64,000 nt of DNA from JAVBMV01 sp031552145 (GCA_031552145.1 JAVBMV010000001.1:124001-188000); one strand, 5' to 3'; shown: positions 44,858 through 54,717, counted from the first letter of the stretch. Numbers and translations: made by a program. Notes: generated by a model from the letters alone, not told the origin.

Positions 44858-45580
44858 ATGACTCGAGACACGAATCGCCCGGTAGCGCCGCTCTTCCTCT
44901 TCGCTGGCGGTCCCGGCGCGCGCGCCGACACCTATGCGAGCGCGCTGCAAGAGGCGTTCATCGCCGCGGCGAAGGGAGGACGGCCTCGAGTTGCCTATAT
45001 CGGCGCGGCGAGCCGGGATGATCGTCGGTTCCTTGGGATGATGGCCTCTTTTCTCGGTGCGGCCGGCCCCTGCGAGTTCGAGCTTGCGCCACTCGCCGGC
45101 AAGAAGCGCGACCTGCAGAAGGCGCGCGCGGTGATCGAGGCCGCGGATCTGGTGTTCATCGGGGGAGGCGATGTCGAGGTCGGGATGCATGTGCTTGCCG
45201 AGACCCACGCCGTGGAGTGGCTACGCGAGAAGCATGCCTCGGGGGCTCCTTTTCTCGGCCTCTCGGCCGGCGCGATCATGCTCGGTCGCAGGTGGGTGCG
45301 TTGGCGCGACCCCGAGGACGAGACGACCGTCGAGCTCTTTCCCTGCCTGGGGTTCGCGCCACTCGAGTGTGACGTCCATGAGGAAGAGGACGGGTGGGCC
45401 GAGCTGAAGACGCTCTTGCGGCTTCTCGGAGAGGAGGCCGTGGGCTTCGGCATCCGCACCGATGCGGCGATGCGCGTCGATGAAGAGGTAGAAGTAACGG
45501 TGCTCGCCGGGGTCATCGATCGTGGAACCTGGAGGACCCTGGGGGCCAAGAACAGCCGAGGTTCTCGTGCTTCCCGCTGA
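44858..45580 (+). CDS. S51 (peptidase E/cyanophycinase-like) serine peptidase
   Basis: 240 residues. LVFIGGGDVEVGMH is the S51 GGG element and FLGLSAGAIMLGRRW holds the nucleophile Ser in GxSAGA. ELFPCLGFAPLECDVHEEED gives the region of the catalytic His. These enzymes cleave Asp-containing dipeptides or cyanophycin. The last 14 bp overlap the LysE-family gene. Confidence 0.78.
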   Translation: MTRDTNRPVAPLFLFAGGPGARADTYASALQEAFIAAAKGGRPRVAYIGAASRDDRRFLGMMASFLGAAGPCEFELAPLAGKKRDLQKARAVIEAADLVFIGGGDVEVGMHVLAETHAVEWLREKHASGAPFLGLSAGAIMLGRRWVRWRDPEDETTVELFPCLGFAPLECDVHEEEDGWAELKTLLRLLGEEAVGFGIRTDAAMRVDEEVEVTVLAGVIDRGTWRTLGAKNSRGSRASR

Positions 45581-46193
45581 TACCGTGTCCCTGTTCGTCG
45601 CGGCGTCATTGGCGCTCGCCATCGCGCCTGGACCCGACAACATCTTCGTGCTGACGCAGTCCGCGGTGCATGGTCGCCGCACCGGGCTCCTGATCGCGCT
45701 CGGCCTCTGCACGGGCCTGATCGTGCATATCAGCGCCGTCGCGCTCGGAGTGGCCGCCATCTTCATGACCTCGGTGCTCGCCTTCACCGTCATGAAGTTC
45801 CTAGGGGCGGCGTACCTCCTCTATCTCGCGTGGAAGTCTTTCCGCGCGGGGAGCAGCGCACTTCCGGTACAGGACGGTTCGCGGCAGAGCGACCGGGCGC
45901 TGTACACGCGAGGCATCGTCATGAACGTCACCAACCCGAAGGTGGCGATCTTTTTCCTCGCGTTCCTGCCGCAGTTCACGAGCTCCGCGCGCGGCTCCGT
46001 GCCCATGCAGATCGTCTTGTTGGGCCTCATCTTCATGGCCTCGGCGCTGCTCGTCTTCGGGCTGATCGCGTGGGCGGCCGGCCAGATTGGTGGTTGGCTG
46101 AAGCGGTCGGAGCGGGCGCAAGTCATCATCAATCGCGTCGCTGGGACGGTCTTCGTCGCGCTCGCTGGCAAATTGGCGTTCACCCACCAGTAG
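45567..46193 (+). CDS. LysE/RhtB family amino-acid exporter
   Basis: 208 residues with six hydrophobic segments. The start ADTVSLFVAASLALAIAPGP then DNIFVLTQS is the family's conserved N-terminus, and RGIVMNVTNPKVAIFFLAFL the central motif. It exports amino acids or analogues across the inner membrane. The GTG at 45567 gives the standard length and lies inside the peptidase gene; an upstream start at 45522 adds unrelated residues. A dipeptidase coupled to an amino-acid exporter suggests disposal of excess amino acids (inference). Confidence 0.85.
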   Translation: MLPADTVSLFVAASLALAIAPGPDNIFVLTQSAVHGRRTGLLIALGLCTGLIVHISAVALGVAAIFMTSVLAFTVMKFLGAAYLLYLAWKSFRAGSSALPVQDGSRQSDRALYTRGIVMNVTNPKVAIFFLAFLPQFTSSARGSVPMQIVLLGLIFMASALLVFGLIAWAAGQIGGWLKRSERAQVIINRVAGTVFVALAGKLAFTHQ

Positions 46194-46345
46194 CACTCGC
46201 GGCTCCTCGGCGGGGAAGCCGTGGGCAGCGGTAGTCCATTTGAGGGGCGTCTGGATAGACCGCCGGCGAAGAGGTGGCGGCGAGATACATCAACAACGCA
46301 CAACGCGACGACGTTCGAGCCCAAACTGATTGGCCGAGAACGAAC

Positions 46346-46927
46346 CTACTTTTCCTGGTTCTTGCGCGCCCCTTGCACCGCGGGGGCGCTTGCCGTGTGC
46401 GGGAAGGTCAATTTGTGCTGTTCTCGCTGGTAATAGAATTTTCCGTGCGTAGGGGTAAAGCGCAGGACCACGAGCATAGGATCGTCCGGGCCGGAATAAC
46501 CCATCTGCTTGAAGGTGTCGTCCCAGACGGCGTGACGCGTCTTCCGATCTGTAACCACCATGCCCTGGCCCATCAGCAGCAAGCCCTCTCCTCCGGTCTG
46601 ATAATACATAGACATTTTGGGATTTTTCGCCAGGTGCTTTAGCTTGTCCGTGGTTGCCCTCGTGACGGCGTAGCTGGAAAAGTCCTCCGCGCCCAGCAAT
46701 TTCGACGCCCCATGCGCTGAATGGCGCAGGTTGGACATGACCCGGGTTTGCGGGAAGCCATCCTCGTCAATCGTGCCCACCAAGACCAGCTCGGGCTTGT
46801 CTTGTTGTGTGCGGGCGGCCGCGTAAAGTTCGGTGGCCGAGGGAGGCTCGGCAGCGAGAATCGCGCCGGACGATCCCAGGATCCCCAATCCAATCACCCA
46901 TCCTGCCGTTCGCGAAGTCATATTCAT
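46346..46927 (-). CDS. exported pyridoxamine-phosphate-oxidase-like protein
   Basis: 193 residues. A signal peptide (WVIGLGILGSSGAILAAEPP) precedes a split-barrel domain like general stress protein 26: LVLVGTIDEDGFPQTRVMSN, DKLKHLAKNPKMSMYYQ and MLVVLRFTPTHGKFYYQ. The family binds FMN or F420 and is usually cytoplasmic, so export is notable. The gap before it (46194-46345) shows no terminator I can support. Confidence 0.75.
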   Translation of the reverse strand: MNMTSRTAGWVIGLGILGSSGAILAAEPPSATELYAAARTQQDKPELVLVGTIDEDGFPQTRVMSNLRHSAHGASKLLGAEDFSSYAVTRATTDKLKHLAKNPKMSMYYQTGGEGLLLMGQGMVVTDRKTRHAVWDDTFKQMGYSGPDDPMLVVLRFTPTHGKFYYQREQHKLTFPHTASAPAVQGARKNQEK

Positions 46928-46992
46928 GGTCGTCTCCTCTTGGGTTTATCTCTGTCATGCAAATCGAGAGAGATGAAGTTGTTCCGTCCGTC

Positions 46993-47091
46993 CTATTTTA
47001 GCTTGAAAAGCCTTTCCGCGTTTCCGTGGCTTTGCAGGAAGAGCGTCTGGGCCGCCCTGAGGATCTCGCCTCTCGTAGTGGAAGAAGTCAT
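46993..47091 (-). pseudogene. 32-residue remnant of a TetR regulator
   Basis: From the ATG at 47091: TTRGEILRAAQTLFLQSHGN then a stop after ERLFKLK. This matches the first helix of TetR DNA-binding domains, then ends. It lies in the 338-bp gap (46928-47265) between the PNPOx-like gene and the divergent epimerase gene, where a local regulator would be expected. The rest of the gap shows nothing clear. Confidence 0.45.
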
Positions 47092-47265
47092 GTGATCGAC
47101 TCTAGTACGCTCGTGCTAAACCCGTCAAGAGGGTACTTCGGATCCATGGCCCCACCCCCCTCCGGAGTGTGGGGAAGGCGGCAGCGGTGTGACGGTTGCC
47201 AAGAGAAGGTGAAGGATTGAGGGCAGACAAGCACACCTGCCTGCTACCATTCGCGCCAATTGACC

Positions 47266-48174
47266 ATGTCACGCACTCATGCCATCACCGGCGCCTTCGG
47301 CTACAGCGGACGCCATCTCGCCGCGCGCCTCCTGTCAAAGGGCGAGCGAGTCGTCACGCTGACCGGGCACCCCCATCGCCCCGATCCTTTCGGAGGACGG
47401 GTGGCGGTCAGGCCCTTTCGATTCGACGATGTCGGCGCCATGGCCGCGTCGCTCGCGGATGTCGACGTGCTCCACAACACCTACTGGATCCGGTTCGAGC
47501 ATGGCGGCCGCACGTTCGCCCAGGCGGTGGAGAACAGCAGCCGGCTGTTCGAGGCGGCGGCCAGGGCGGGAGTGCGGAGGATTGTGCACACCTCGATCAC
47601 CAACCCTTCTGTCGAGTCGCGGCTCCCATACTTCTCGGGAAAGGCTCGAGTGGAGCAGGCGCTGAAGGACACGGGGCTGTCTCATGCCATATTGAGACCA
47701 GCGCTCTTCTTCGGGGGGGAGGACGTGCTGGTGAACAACATCGCCTGGCTGTTGCGGCGCCTGCCGGTCTTTGGGGTGGTTGCCGGAAGCTACGGGCTGC
47801 GGCCCATCCACGTCGACGACATGGCCGTGTTGTCCGAGGCACAGGCGGCGTCGAGCGAGAGCGTTACGCTCGACGCGGTGGGACCGGAGAGCTTGGCCTA
47901 CCGAGAGTTGGTCCAAATGGTCGCCGCGGCCGTGGGTCGGCGACCGAGATTCGTTCGCGTCTCGCGCGGGATGATGCTCTTAGCGTCACGACTGCTCCGG
48001 CCGGTAGTGGGCGATGTCTCGATCACGCCCGATGAGATCGAGGGTCTCTCCCAAGGTCTTCTGGAGTCGTCGGCGCCGAGCGCGGGAAGAACGCGGTTCT
48101 CGGAGTGGATCCGGCGGGAGGGGGCGGCGCTTGGACAGAGCTGGGCGTCCGAACTGGGACGCCACTTTCGGTAA
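47266..48174 (+). CDS. NAD(P)-binding epimerase/dehydratase-like protein
   Basis: 302 residues. ITGAFGYSGRHLAARLLSKG is the nucleotide-binding glycine motif, followed by DVLHNTYWIRF, IVHTSITNPS and SHAILRPALFFGGED, as in the atypical SDR (NDUFA9-like) group. The usual YxxxK is changed to YFSGK. ATG 47266 is preferred over the TTG at 47260. Substrate unknown; it may be a quinone- or sugar-related reductase. Confidence 0.78.
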   Translation: MSRTHAITGAFGYSGRHLAARLLSKGERVVTLTGHPHRPDPFGGRVAVRPFRFDDVGAMAASLADVDVLHNTYWIRFEHGGRTFAQAVENSSRLFEAAARAGVRRIVHTSITNPSVESRLPYFSGKARVEQALKDTGLSHAILRPALFFGGEDVLVNNIAWLLRRLPVFGVVAGSYGLRPIHVDDMAVLSEAQAASSESVTLDAVGPESLAYRELVQMVAAAVGRRPRFVRVSRGMMLLASRLLRPVVGDVSITPDEIEGLSQGLLESSAPSAGRTRFSEWIRREGAALGQSWASELGRHFR

Positions 48175-48299
48175 TAGCGTCCTGTTCGATCCGCGCCTCA
48201 AGGTGCTTTTGCATCCCCCGGTCGGGGAGGTAGGAGCCTCGACGATCGGCTGAGGCTTGACGAAGCGAATGGTCAGAGAGACGCCCGGCTCGCGGTTCG

Positions 48300-50456
48300 C
48301 TACCTCGAATCGCCTTCGGCTAAAGGCTTCTGTCCCTCGGCAGGCGGCGCCGGGTCCTCTTTGGCCGAGGGGGCTTTCTTTTCGAGCACCGAGCTGCGCT
48401 GCACCGATTGAGGCAGCAGGTTGTCGAGATTGCCGGTGTACCAGAGAAGCCCGAGCGCAAGCGCCACGGCGACCGCGCCACAGGTTTTCCAGGGTGTTTG
48501 TTTCTCTGCGTAGGGGTCGGCGCGCGCTACTTCGGCCCGAGCGGGCAACTTCGCGACGCTGGTGAGCGCGGCCCCGAACGGTACATTGATCCGTGCGCGC
48601 CCGTTGATGGCCCAGCCGCTCGCGTCGAGCAGTGGTCCCAGGTTGCGCTGGCGCAACTTCATGTAGGCCATGATCATGGATGGCCCCGAGATCGCGCCTA
48701 GGACAGCCAAGACGCCCAGCGGCATCCAGATACCCAAACCGAAGAATGAGGCGAAGAGCCCGCTGATCATCGCGCCGATCGCGCCGACCGCCACGCCGAT
48801 CGCGGCGACGGTTCCGACGTCGATCTTTTTGGGTGCGAGCGGCTTCGCTGTGTCCGCGTTTGCAGCGGTGGTAGCCGCCGTCTCGAGACGATCCGTCGCC
48901 TTGGAGTCGCTTGCCGCGGCGCGTTTACCGATCTGCTCGTCGACGAGCCGGCCGAGTTTCTTGTAGGGCGACCAGAAGGCCTGGCGGACGCTGATGGGGT
49001 TCGAGACGATCTTGGTGATCCGCGCGTCCCAGTCCTGACCGTTGCGATCGTAGAAGATGCCGTTGCGACCGACTGTGAGGTTGTCGGCGTCTCCATCGGT
49101 GAACGCCGCGACGATCGTCTTGTGCGCTCCTCCGGGACGGTTGCAGTCGCAGTAGGCGAGATAGGTCGCCGCGAGCCCCGCGAGCGCTCCATGTCTATCG
49201 GGATCGACCACCTCGATACAGAGCGAGCACATGCGCGCGTCGAGATAGAGCGTCCCCGCTTGGAAGACGGCGCCTTTGCACGAATAGAAGTCGGAGAAGC
49301 TGACGAAGTTGCTCAGGAGCCTGAAGAGGTCGCGGCGGTAGCGGACCATCCGCTCGACCGCCGTCAAGGACAAGAGCTCCGCCTCCAGGTGCTTGTCGCT
49401 GGCGATGAGCTCGAGCAGCGGCTGCTCGAGCTTCATGACCTCTCGCAAGCGGGCGAGGTCGATGGCGTGCAGGGGGGTCGTGGGCTTGGCCGCGTGCCAT
49501 GCCTCATGCGCTGCGAAGCGGCTCTGAAGCTGCGCCCAGTCGGCTTCGGTGAGCGAAGTCATGCCCAGATGCTCGCCGAGCGCGATGGCCTGCGCGGCCC
49601 ACACAGGGTTGAGGCTTTCACCCACAAGCGGGAGCGCGCGGTTCTTCTCGATCAGGGAGAGCGGAAATCGAGCGATGGCGGCGTGCGCGAGGCTGAGCTC
49701 TTGATCGGCGAGCGCCAGGTAATCGGCCTCGGCGCGATTGAGCGCCCCTGCCGCGCGCCCATCGAACGCGGCGAGCCGACAACGGATGAAGTAATCGTCG
49801 ATCTTTGGTTTCAGCCCATGCAGCAGCTCGGCGATCTCGGGAACTCCCGCCTCGGAGCTCCGGGCATCCGCCCAGGCGAGCAACCCTTTCGCCTCCGCGA
49901 AGAACCGTTCGGCGCGCGCCTGGTCGACGCCGGCCTTCGCGCTGCGATCGGGAATCCCTCCGAGGGTCGCGGTGATCAGCTCGATGAGGCTCTTGAGCGC
50001 GCCATCCGAGGTGGATTCGGGCGTCACGACCCCATCTCCATTGAGCGGCTGGTCAGCGAACGTTTGGAGGGCGTGGGTCACCTCGTCGAGCCTCACGCAG
50101 TCCTGCGCACCGAGTCGCTTCGCTGTCGCGATCAGCGCTTCGTCTCGGATGTCGGAGAGCGGCACGGCATCCCCCGCCGTGAGCAGCAAGTCGAGGTTCT
50201 TCAGCGCCTGCGCGATCCAGCGAACCGCCTCGATGACCTCGGGCGCACGGATCCTGCCGTCGCCATCGGAGTCGATCAGCTCGAGAGTGCGGGCGTCGAA
50301 GTCCACCCCGCGCACCGGCATCGCAAGGGCTACCCATAGCTTCTGGTCCAGCTCTCCCAGGGCCGCGATGTCCGCCCCATTGCGCAAGAGCACTTGCTCG
50401 ACACCACCGGCCTTGAAGAACTTCCACTTTCGAGTCGAATCGCTTCTCGTCATCAT
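48300..50456 (-). CDS. EF-hand-containing membrane protein of unknown function
   Basis: 718 residues. Near residues 62-75 is an EF-hand loop (DSDGDGRIRAPEV) and a second partial one near 136 (LNGDGVVTPES). A long helical middle (~150-400) is followed by GAVFQAGTLYLDARMCSLCI and a zone with several Cys (CIEV, YCDCNRPGG). Hydrophobic helices lie near residues 560-610 (AIGAMISGLFASFFGLGIWM) and 655-672. The tail is Pro/Glu/Lys-rich. Large homologues occur in several bacterial groups without assigned function; calcium binding is inferred from the loop. Confidence 0.7.
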   Translation of the reverse strand: MMTRSDSTRKWKFFKAGGVEQVLLRNGADIAALGELDQKLWVALAMPVRGVDFDARTLELIDSDGDGRIRAPEVIEAVRWIAQALKNLDLLLTAGDAVPLSDIRDEALIATAKRLGAQDCVRLDEVTHALQTFADQPLNGDGVVTPESTSDGALKSLIELITATLGGIPDRSAKAGVDQARAERFFAEAKGLLAWADARSSEAGVPEIAELLHGLKPKIDDYFIRCRLAAFDGRAAGALNRAEADYLALADQELSLAHAAIARFPLSLIEKNRALPLVGESLNPVWAAQAIALGEHLGMTSLTEADWAQLQSRFAAHEAWHAAKPTTPLHAIDLARLREVMKLEQPLLELIASDKHLEAELLSLTAVERMVRYRRDLFRLLSNFVSFSDFYSCKGAVFQAGTLYLDARMCSLCIEVVDPDRHGALAGLAATYLAYCDCNRPGGAHKTIVAAFTDGDADNLTVGRNGIFYDRNGQDWDARITKIVSNPISVRQAFWSPYKKLGRLVDEQIGKRAAASDSKATDRLETAATTAANADTAKPLAPKKIDVGTVAAIGVAVGAIGAMISGLFASFFGLGIWMPLGVLAVLGAISGPSMIMAYMKLRQRNLGPLLDASGWAINGRARINVPFGAALTSVAKLPARAEVARADPYAEKQTPWKTCGAVAVALALGLLWYTGNLDNLLPQSVQRSSVLEKKAPSAKEDPAPPAEGQKPLAEGDSR

Positions 50457-50687
50457 GGGCGGGAAGTTCTCTCAAGAACCCCGCGAAGGCAAGCGGTACA
50501 GGAAGCGCGGATACTGGAGCACGCGCGCCTGCCATGCATCCCATCGCCGGAGTCTGGCGATAGACGAGGTCTGATGCCGGTAATGCTCCGGTTTTGCCAA
50601 TAAGAATTGCACCTTATCATTCAACAGAAAATCATTGTTGAGCACTCTGGCCTGTGGCCGAATGCTTGCGTGCCATCACCGCCCAAG

Positions 50688-50713
50688 GCGCCAGGGTGTC
50701 GTCACCCTGGCGC
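50688..50713 (-). other. stem-loop downstream of the TolB-like lipoprotein gene
   Basis: GCGCCAGGGTG-TCGT-CACCCTGGCGC, a perfect 11-bp stem with a 4-nt loop, 15 bp past the stop. It lacks a T tract, so termination is possible but not shown. The remaining 50457-50687 has no supported gene. Confidence 0.5.
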
Positions 50714-50727
50714 AAGGCGCAGTCCAC

Positions 50728-51945
50728 TCACCGCGCCCAATCGACTCCTTTGATCGAACGGAAGTCGGTGTCGAAGAGCACCTCGTTTTCGCCGTTCAGG
50801 TCCGACGTGGCGAGCTTCACCAACTTACATGGGTTGTAGTCACCGTCGTCACGGCAGGTCGCGTAGGCGACACGGCTCTCGTCGGGTGAGAGGGCAAATA
50901 AATAGTCGCGGAACGGGTTTTCGTTGGGGATGTCGCGGTGCTTGATCCAGCTCCCATCCTCCGTAGACATCTCGACGAGGGAATACCTGATAGACTCCTC
51001 CTCGCCCGTGCGTTTCCGGTGCATCTCGAGCAGACCGAGCAGGTTTTCACGCGAGGTCATCTGCGGGCGCTGGAAGAAGGATGCTCGGTAGCCCGTGTCG
51101 CTCTCGGAGTAATCGACGTTGCTCAGATCGCGCACGACGCGCGCGTTCTTCGAGGCGATATCGATGGCGATCAGTCTGTGGGTGTAGCCCGCATCCTCGC
51201 TCTGTGACAGATAGACCGTCTTGCTGTCGTTCGACCATGTTCCCCAGAGCAGGTGTGCCGTTGGGGTCGAGAGGGCGGGATCCACCAGCGGCTCGATCTC
51301 CTTGGTCTCCAGGTTGATCAAGAACGTATAACCCTCCTTCTCCGCGGTAACGACATTGACCGTGGTGGTCTCGCCCTCGATTGTCCGCTTCATCGGGTAG
51401 GTGTGCTTCGCGTCGCAGCCGCGGACGAAGATTGCCCATTTGCTGTCGGGGCTCACCGCGACCTCGCGGTCCATGCAGGTGACGCCGCCGCGCGGGACGA
51501 AGGTGAGCTGCTGGAGGTTACCTCCAGAGAGATCGGATATGCAGAGTCCGGCGCCCATCGGGCTTACCTGGCACCCTGCTATCTGCCCGGTGACGGAGTT
51601 GGCGATGATGAGCTTCGAATGATCGGGGAGCCGCACCGTGGCGGGGAGGCCAAAGTCAATGGCGGGGGTCGCCGGGGCAGAGGGATCCGCGAGATAGGTC
51701 CGCTCGGGGCCGCGAGGCTCGCCCTGGGGGCGCGCGAGGACGGCGTGGAGGATCAACATGTCCCGATCGGGCATCGGCTCCGTCGGGCCAGCATCGGGGA
51801 GCGCGCCGGTGTCGGCCGAGGCGTCGGCGTCGGTGCCGGTGTCGGTCGTGGCGCCGGTGTCGGCGGGTTCGGCGGTGCGATTTTCGTCCCCGCAGGCGAA
51901 GAGTCCAATGGCGAGGGTCGGGGCGATCCAGCGTAGGTGCGTCAT
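50728..51945 (-). CDS. TolB-like beta-propeller lipoprotein
   Basis: 405 residues from the ATG at 51945 with GGAGG ~7 nt upstream. Lipobox ALGLFAC-like (IGLFACGDEN), then a Thr/Asp/Gly linker (DTGATTDTGTDADASADTGA). The rest has propeller blades typified by REVAVSPDSKWAIFVRG, GTWSNDSKTVYLSQSEDAGY and ALSPDESRVAYATCRDDGD, the SPDxxxxxF/Y/V repeat of WD40/TolB-type proteins. It is outer-membrane associated and probably binds another protein. A longer frame up to 52170 overlaps the divergent gene. Confidence 0.75.
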   Translation of the reverse strand: MTHLRWIAPTLAIGLFACGDENRTAEPADTGATTDTGTDADASADTGALPDAGPTEPMPDRDMLILHAVLARPQGEPRGPERTYLADPSAPATPAIDFGLPATVRLPDHSKLIIANSVTGQIAGCQVSPMGAGLCISDLSGGNLQQLTFVPRGGVTCMDREVAVSPDSKWAIFVRGCDAKHTYPMKRTIEGETTTVNVVTAEKEGYTFLINLETKEIEPLVDPALSTPTAHLLWGTWSNDSKTVYLSQSEDAGYTHRLIAIDIASKNARVVRDLSNVDYSESDTGYRASFFQRPQMTSRENLLGLLEMHRKRTGEEESIRYSLVEMSTEDGSWIKHRDIPNENPFRDYLFALSPDESRVAYATCRDDGDYNPCKLVKLATSDLNGENEVLFDTDFRSIKGVDWAR

Positions 51946-52032
51946 CGTTGCCTCCAAAGTTCGTCCGGGCAGCATATCAAGCTCCGTCGCGATATGATAC
52001 TGTGGTAGCAATTCCCTTCTGTCGGAGGTCAA

Positions 52033-54666
52033 ATGTCTTTTCGAGTGAGTGCCTTTCTGCTGTGCTGCCTGGCGTTCGCCGGCTGTAGCGAAGATGTCAT
52101 AGAGCCACAATGTGGCCAGTCCGAGGAGCTGTGCGGGGAGAAGTGTTGTGCCCCCGAGGAGAGCTGCCAAGAGGGCGTTTGTATGCCCAGAACCGCATGC
52201 GAGACGCCGTGCGAGGGCACCACGCCCAGCTGCAATGAGGCCAACGGGGTCTGTGAATGTACCCTCAGCTCATGTGGTGATGGGTTCAAGTGCCATGAGG
52301 GCGCGTGCCTGTCTACCTGCTTCCCCAGCTGCGCCACGATGCCCATGACGCCGCTCTGCAATGAGGAGACGAATGAGTGCGAGTGCGAAGGCGAGTCGTG
52401 CGGGGCGGGCTTCGAGTGTCTCTCCGGGCGCTGCTACGAGATCTGCAACCCCTCCTGTGATCCCTCGGGGCCCATGCCTATTTGCGACGAGAACTCGCGC
52501 CGATGCATATGCGACGAGACCTCCTGCTCGGAGGGTGACATCTGCATTGACGGTTGGTGCGAGCAGACTTGTGACCCCAGCTGTGCTGGAGTCCTCCCCG
52601 TGTGCAACGAGGAGACTAATGTCTGCGAATGCACGGAGAGCTCATGCGGCGCCAATGCTGAATGTTTCCAAGGGGCCTGCCGTCCGGTCTGTGCTCCCGC
52701 CTGCTCCGGGACGCTGCCCGTCTGCGCGGAGGGTGGCGTTTGCAAGTGCGACGCCGACTCGTGCGAGGAGGGTTACGACTGCAACCACAACGGCGTGTGC
52801 GTGCTCATTCAATGCGATCCCAGCTGCTCGGGAACCACTCCCGTTTGTAACGGGACCGTCTGCGAGTGCAACGCGACCTCGTGCGGCGTAGGGCAGAAGT
52901 GTGTCGAGGGCGTCTGCGAGGCCGTTGTCTGCTCGCCGACCTGCGACGCGCCCATGTCATTCTGCGACGTCTCCCAGGGTGATGTGGGCGTCTGTGCCCA
53001 CCCCGGCGACAGCTGCCAAGACCCCATCGTACTTACCGCCGACACGGCGCCCTTCGCGGGCGAGACGCGGCTGGAGGGCATGACCGACATTCTCGGGGAT
53101 CCTCCGGCGAGTTGTCTCTCGTCGAATGATGGGCAACACACGCGCTTTGCTGGCAATGACATGGTCTTCGCATATACCCCGACAACGGACGGGAAGTTTG
53201 TGGTCGTTGCCAGGCCGCAGCGCGCCGGTGGAGATAACTTCATGCAGCCGGCGCTCTGGATGATGGAGGGGAGCTGCGGCGACGCCAGTACCTGCTCCGG
53301 CAGAGGGCGAATGGAGGGATTCGTAAATACGGTTACGCTCTCGCTCATCGTCGACGGGGTCGCGGGGAGGCCCTATTTCTTCGTGGTGGATGGCATGGGC
53401 TCGGGCAGCGCGGGCAAGTTCACTATTCAGGTGAAGACCAACCTCTGCGACCCACTCGCCTCCGGCTCTTGTCCCGCGGGCAAGACCTGCGCCGAGATGC
53501 TGGGCTATTTCTCGTGCGAGGCGCCGGGCACGGTGGGGAGCAATGAGAGCTGCGCCTCCGACAATCTGGCCGGCTGGCCGCTCTGCGGCGAGGGGCTGGG
53601 CTGCGGCAGCGTAGGCGATTATAGCTTCTGTTTCCCGTACTGCTCCATGTCCGACTCCGAGAGCTGCGATGCGGGCTGTGTCGCGCTCTCTGGTTGGACG
53701 GACGTTGGCATCTGTCCCACTTGCGATACAGAGTGCACCGGAGAGCTGAGGTGCATCGCCGCTGGGAACAGGACGGATGTGGGAGCGGCGTGCGAGTGCA
53801 CTGATGAGTCGTGCGGACCGGGCCGCGCCTGTACCGGCGATCCTGGCTCTCGCACCTGTGTCGATGCGTGCGAGCCGTGGGCGTCGACCTGTGCGGGCGC
53901 GACCGCGTGCATCTACCAGGGAGAGAGCAGCTACCAATGCGTCGAGGCGGGAACGGGTAGCGCGGGCCAAGCGTGCGAGGTTCAGGAGGATTGTCTCGCG
54001 AGCCTGGGATGTAACGCCTACGGAACCTGCGAGAGCAAGTGCCGCCCGAGCGGAAGCCCTTCCTGCACCGCCGGCACCCAGCGGTGCGATAGCTTTACCG
54101 AGGACAACCAGGTGGGCACCTGCGAGCCCTGTCCCATGAACAAGCAGTGCGGTGCTGCCCCGGGCGTCTGCTGCGGTGCGAACCAGTCGTGCGACGCGGG
54201 CCAGTGCGTGTCCTATACCCCCGGGAACGAGACGTGCACGAGCGCCACTCCGCTCGTGCTCGGGGGGCCGAAGGTCGTCGGCGATACAACCACTGCCACT
54301 CACAACCTCGGTGGCTCGGGAGCGGCGATGGCCGCCAGCGCTGCATGCAAGACGGGCGCGGGTCCCGGGACCACCAGTGGCGCCGACCTCGTCTACTCGT
54401 ACACGCCCGTTGCCGACGGGAGTTTCGAGGTGATCGCAGAGTTCGACCAGCGCTTCGCTGGAAAGCTCTGGTACTTCACGACCTGCGAGGGGTTCACCTG
54501 GAGAAGCCATTGTCTGGGTGGCGCGGTGGCCGCGAGCAATGCGGCGAAGGTTACGATCAGCGGCGTCGCGGGTACTACCTACTACCTGGTGGTCGATGGC
54601 GAGAACATGACCCTCGCGAAAGCCAAGGGGACCTTCTCCATCCGGGTGGCCGCGCCGACGCCGTAG
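52033..54666 (+). CDS. Cys-rich repeat lipoprotein with two C-terminal PPC-like domains
   Basis: 877 residues. Lipobox CLAFAGC. Six ~40-residue repeats (CxPSC-x-GTxPVCNEx-CECxxxSCGxGxxCxxGxC) cover residues ~56-300. Two beta-sandwich units resembling bacterial pre-peptidase C-terminal domains follow (VVARPQRAGGDNFMQPALW ... PYFFVVDGMGSGSAGKFTIQ and EVIAEFDQRFAGKLWYF ... TTYYLVVDGENMTLAKAKG), separated by another Cys-rich stretch. It is probably displayed on the surface. GGAGG precedes the ATG; it is divergent from the TolB-like lipoprotein with 87 bp between them. Confidence 0.82.
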   Translation: MSFRVSAFLLCCLAFAGCSEDVIEPQCGQSEELCGEKCCAPEESCQEGVCMPRTACETPCEGTTPSCNEANGVCECTLSSCGDGFKCHEGACLSTCFPSCATMPMTPLCNEETNECECEGESCGAGFECLSGRCYEICNPSCDPSGPMPICDENSRRCICDETSCSEGDICIDGWCEQTCDPSCAGVLPVCNEETNVCECTESSCGANAECFQGACRPVCAPACSGTLPVCAEGGVCKCDADSCEEGYDCNHNGVCVLIQCDPSCSGTTPVCNGTVCECNATSCGVGQKCVEGVCEAVVCSPTCDAPMSFCDVSQGDVGVCAHPGDSCQDPIVLTADTAPFAGETRLEGMTDILGDPPASCLSSNDGQHTRFAGNDMVFAYTPTTDGKFVVVARPQRAGGDNFMQPALWMMEGSCGDASTCSGRGRMEGFVNTVTLSLIVDGVAGRPYFFVVDGMGSGSAGKFTIQVKTNLCDPLASGSCPAGKTCAEMLGYFSCEAPGTVGSNESCASDNLAGWPLCGEGLGCGSVGDYSFCFPYCSMSDSESCDAGCVALSGWTDVGICPTCDTECTGELRCIAAGNRTDVGAACECTDESCGPGRACTGDPGSRTCVDACEPWASTCAGATACIYQGESSYQCVEAGTGSAGQACEVQEDCLASLGCNAYGTCESKCRPSGSPSCTAGTQRCDSFTEDNQVGTCEPCPMNKQCGAAPGVCCGANQSCDAGQCVSYTPGNETCTSATPLVLGGPKVVGDTTTATHNLGGSGAAMAASAACKTGAGPGTTSGADLVYSYTPVADGSFEVIAEFDQRFAGKLWYFTTCEGFTWRSHCLGGAVAASNAAKVTISGVAGTTYYLVVDGENMTLAKAKGTFSIRVAAPTP
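52198..52935 (+). repeat. six tandem ~120-bp Cys-rich repeats
   Basis: Each repeat codes for about eight Cys in a fixed pattern with C-E/K-C and S-C-G cores. They are diverged at the DNA level, unlike those at 36.5-38.4 kb. Confidence 0.75.
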
Positions 54667-54686
54667 AGCTGGAGTAGCGTAGAGTG

Positions 54687-54717
54687 AATAGGGGGCTTCG
54701 GCCCCCTATTTCTTTTT
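54687..54717 (+). terminator. rho-independent terminator of the 877-residue lipoprotein gene
   Basis: AATAGGGGGC-TTCG-GCCCCCTATT, a perfect 10-bp stem with a UUCG tetraloop followed by TCTTTTT. It ends the transcription unit before the Mph-like gene. Confidence 0.9.
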
